From the NCBI GenBank assembly GCA_032358165.1, contig JAALGY010000044.1, positions 744,001-808,000 of the forward strand: 64,000 nucleotides of DNA, in the 5' to 3' direction. The notes beneath the pieces are model-generated. The model did not search any database, was not told the origin of the DNA, and saw nothing but the letters and a program-made list of their open reading frames with translations. The position numbers and the translations under genes were made by a program. The stretch comes from Diplosphaera chodatii. Lineage: Eukaryota; Chlorophyta; Trebouxiophyceae; Prasiolales; Stichococcaceae. Each line of letters begins with the position of its first letter. Positions within the stretch are counted from its first letter, which is position 1. This document shows positions 61,735 to 64,000 of this stretch, in pieces.

Positions 61735-63503
61735 TCACCCCAACGATGTGGACATGATTCTTTCGAATTCTCGCCGACGAGACGTACCACCTGAAATTCC
61801 GATCTGCGTAGATATGGGCAGGGGCATATCTTGCTCACAATATCTGCCAACGTGCTGCAGATATCTGAAGCTGTAAGGCAGACTGCTGGCTGTGTCAAGC
61901 AGTCTGCTGACTCGCTCGGGCTGTGCCTCGAGTGCAATGCGGCAGTGGTCGCTTTCCGCAGGTGCAGCGGCCTCCAGTGCACAAGCGGCTGCCCACCGGA
62001 CATCCTTCGTGTGCCCCTTAACCGCCACTGTCAGCAGTGCAGCCACTACTGCTGGTGCCTCGCGGCGGCTGAGCAAGCACGCCTGCTGCAACAGGTCGAT
62101 GTGCCCACTGTCTAGCAACTGTCTGATCAGCTGTTCCCAATCATCCAGCTGCGCCTTTGACTCCTGCTGGTAGCCCCACTGTGCCGTGCTGTAGACGGCT
62201 GCCTGCACAATGGATGCAACCTGCAGCACCGCCGCAGCCCGACCAAGCTGCTGTGCATCGCCAGCATCCAGGCTGCTGGCATGCTGCTGCACAATCTCCG
62301 ATACCGGCACCAGATTTGCCAACAAAACCACCCACTTCTGCGGATTTCGCTGCACGCGAGACGCAAAGCCCTCGTAGGGGCCGTCACCGCCGGGATACTG
62401 ATCCTGCAGCATGACCATGGAGCAGTCTCATGCTTCTGGTGCCTGCCATGATAGAAAACAGCTGCTGACTACTCTCATGCAGTCAACCTACCGTCATGCT
62501 ACCATCGATATATTCACATGTGAATCTCAGCTGATGGCAAGTGTGCTGTCATGCATATGAGGCGTTCTACCTTGCAGCCGCTGAAAGCTGCTGCTGCACG
62601 GCTGTGCGTAGACGAGGCACTGCCCTGTGCTCCGCCGCCTGCTGCACCGGCGCCTGCCTCAATGATGCCAGGTGCACTCACACCCAGAATGCCGCGACCA
62701 CTGGAGGCTGACTGGCTCTCCGCCCGCTCTGCAGTTGCCGCTGTCGCAGTTGTTTGCAGCGTGACGACCCGCGCGACGCCACCAAACACCACCTCGCCCG
62801 CCGGTGCGTGCGTGCCGTACTTGCTGAGGAACAGTGCTGCGTCCCCCATGCACTTGACTTTAGCTGCAAGGACACAGTGTGTTCATCAGCGCAAGCAGGC
62901 ATTGCCAGATGCATGACCACTGTCACGGATTCACAAATAAACTCTGCACCAGCAGGCAGCAAGAACAGATGATGGAGCACCTGCAGCTGCAGCAGCGCCA
63001 GGGGTGAGGCAGAGGTCCTTCGGGTCACGGAAAAAGCTGACGGTCGGCTGGATAGTTTGTTTGACAGTCCACTGTCTGACTGTGGTGGACGTTTTCTCGA
63101 AGGACTGCTCGCCGCCTCTGTTGCGCCGGACGCTGGCGGCCAGGCCCACAGCAAGCGGCGGCGAGATCGGCACGGACACACCCATGTTTGCGCTCCAGTG
63201 TTTGCTCCACGTGCTGGTGCTGAGCTCCTCCGCCTCATGCAGCGTCAGATGGGACTCCTCAAGAGACTGCGCGGGAACTCTGCTCTGACGTATGCCGTCG
63301 GCTACATCTGTGGGCGGCAGGAGCAGACCATAGGAGCAGCCCCTGTTGTGGCACAGCGGGCTGTGCCGGTCGGAAAGCGCTGCAATCTGGTCTGCTTTCA
63401 GCTGGTCTGATATCAGCTGGTCTGACCTCAGCTGCTGGCTGGCGAGCAGCGAGCTGTACCAGCCCACTACTTGCTGCGCAAGAGCCGACAGGACTGCGCC
63501 CAT
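61735..63503 (-). CDS. MACPF-like domain protein
   Basis: Possible member of the membrane-attack-complex/perforin fold; plant MACPF proteins (CAD1 type) act in immunity and cell-death control, and many MACPF proteins do not form pores. Phase-consistent exons: 63503-62981, 62863-62571, 62403-61735, giving 494 aa. The signature-like block is ALFLSKYGTHAPAGEVVFGG (near residue 185), matching YGTH-x(n)-GG with one extra residue and Ala where Phe/Tyr is usual. It is preceded by SANMGVSVPISPPLAVGLAA (compare a MACPF amphipathic strand) and FFRDPKDLCLTP. A loop of Thr/Ala/Ser/Gly follows, then NPQKWVVLLANLVPVSEIV and an Ala/Leu-rich helical C-terminus without a known domain. No signal peptide was seen; the N-terminus has three QLxxD pentapeptides. 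No other start was better; the ATG at 63503 opens the frame. Family call rests on one motif. Confidence 0.52.
63387..63431. repeat. Three 15-bp direct tandem repeats in the MACPF-like gene
   Basis: Three consecutive copies of CTGGTCTGNNNTCAG (63387-63401, 63402-63416, 63417-63431), differing only at three central bases. On the minus strand they encode pentapeptides QLRSD, QLISD, QLKAD near residue 25 of the MACPF-like protein. Confidence 0.9.
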
Positions 63504-64000
63504 GCTGCTGCTGCTGCTGCTAATGCCTTGGGTCGGCTGTGAAGCCTAGCATGACACGAACACATGACACGTCCATCAGGCATGACATTGATCGACTGCA
63601 CTCTAGCACCATGATGGCAGGCAGGCGTCGTCCGCATGTGTCTAGCAAGAGGCAACGTTCCTGCACCTGGTCTTGAATGGGATGCAGCAGCGAACTGCGA
63701 CGAAGCAAGAGCCGCTGGTCAGCCTGACGTGAAAACCGCGGGTGATGAAGCAACCGCAGAAGGCGCATGCATGCGCGCAGCCGTCATGCCGGCAGCGATT
63801 GCGCCTGTGTGCTCACTTCTCAGGTTCTCACAGGGTCACGTGCGTGATGTATGTGCACATCGCCACATCCCCTATCTGCGCTGTGTGAACCACAACATGT
63901 GTTCAGAGGCCCCGCGCACTGTGACCGCTGCGCCTGATTCATTTGTGAAGGCAGCTGCAGGAGGCAGATGTGCTTGGTATGTCCACGTCAGCGTGGGACG
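63504..64000. promoter_or_regulatory. Upstream region of the MACPF-like gene to the window end
   Basis: About 500 bp upstream of the minus-strand start. An ORF at 63520-63768 (minus) shows no recognisable domain. No motif picked out. Confidence 0.35.

Overview
The window is nuclear DNA from a green alga, most likely a trebouxiophyte or related chlorophyte. It is GC-rich. Almost every gene is split into many short exons by introns of about 100-250 bp, with GTGAGT/GTGCGT-like donors (some GC) and TGCAG acceptors. CTG/CAG and CGC trinucleotide runs are everywhere, TGTAA poly(A) signals follow several genes, and the gene content is plant-like (organellar OSB protein with a PDF motif, LEC14B/DCAF11, a probable red-chlorophyll-catabolite-reductase relative, IST1). 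No bacterial operon, IS element, CRISPR array, rRNA or tRNA was seen.

I assembled 15 protein genes by joining conserved exon reading frames and checking splice phase. Left third: squalene synthase (39-3585, -); a very large low-complexity zinc-finger/RS/Gln-rich protein (4530-12845, -); an organellar single-stranded-DNA-binding OSB protein (13686-15754, +); a stand-alone, degenerate eIF4A-like helicase C-lobe (16634-18330, +); and a DCAF11/LEC14B WD40 protein (19380-24533, -). Middle: NADH-cytochrome b5 reductase (25258-27288, +); an RCC-reductase-like plastid protein (27811-29913, +); an FAD monooxygenase (31257-34678, -); a DUF3598-like plastid protein (35399-37808, +); and TELO2/TEL2 (38245-45620, +). 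Right: a BSD-domain protein (46198-48448, -); an SLC25A44-type mitochondrial carrier (48975-52184, +); an adenylate/UMP-CMP-type kinase with a very long disordered tail (52469-56664, -); an IST1 ESCRT-III regulator (57070-61008, +); and a MACPF-like protein (61735-63503, -).

The genes are mostly unrelated housekeeping functions, as expected for a eukaryotic chromosome: sterol synthesis, organelle DNA maintenance, ER redox, PIKK assembly, nucleotide metabolism and MVB sorting. Neighbours share a function only loosely; squalene synthase and cytochrome b5 reductase can both serve sterol/lipid metabolism at the ER. Five start-to-start pairs lie 400-850 bp apart and may share promoters.

The observations most worth following are: several introns whose only good phase-consistent donor is GC instead of GT; the lone RecA2 domain with eroded helicase motifs; the kinase with an approximately 465-residue tail and substituted active-site motifs; the roughly 2,000-residue zinc-finger/RS/poly-Gln protein; and the MACPF-like protein with a 15-bp tandem repeat near its N-terminus. 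All exon maps are manual predictions without transcript support.
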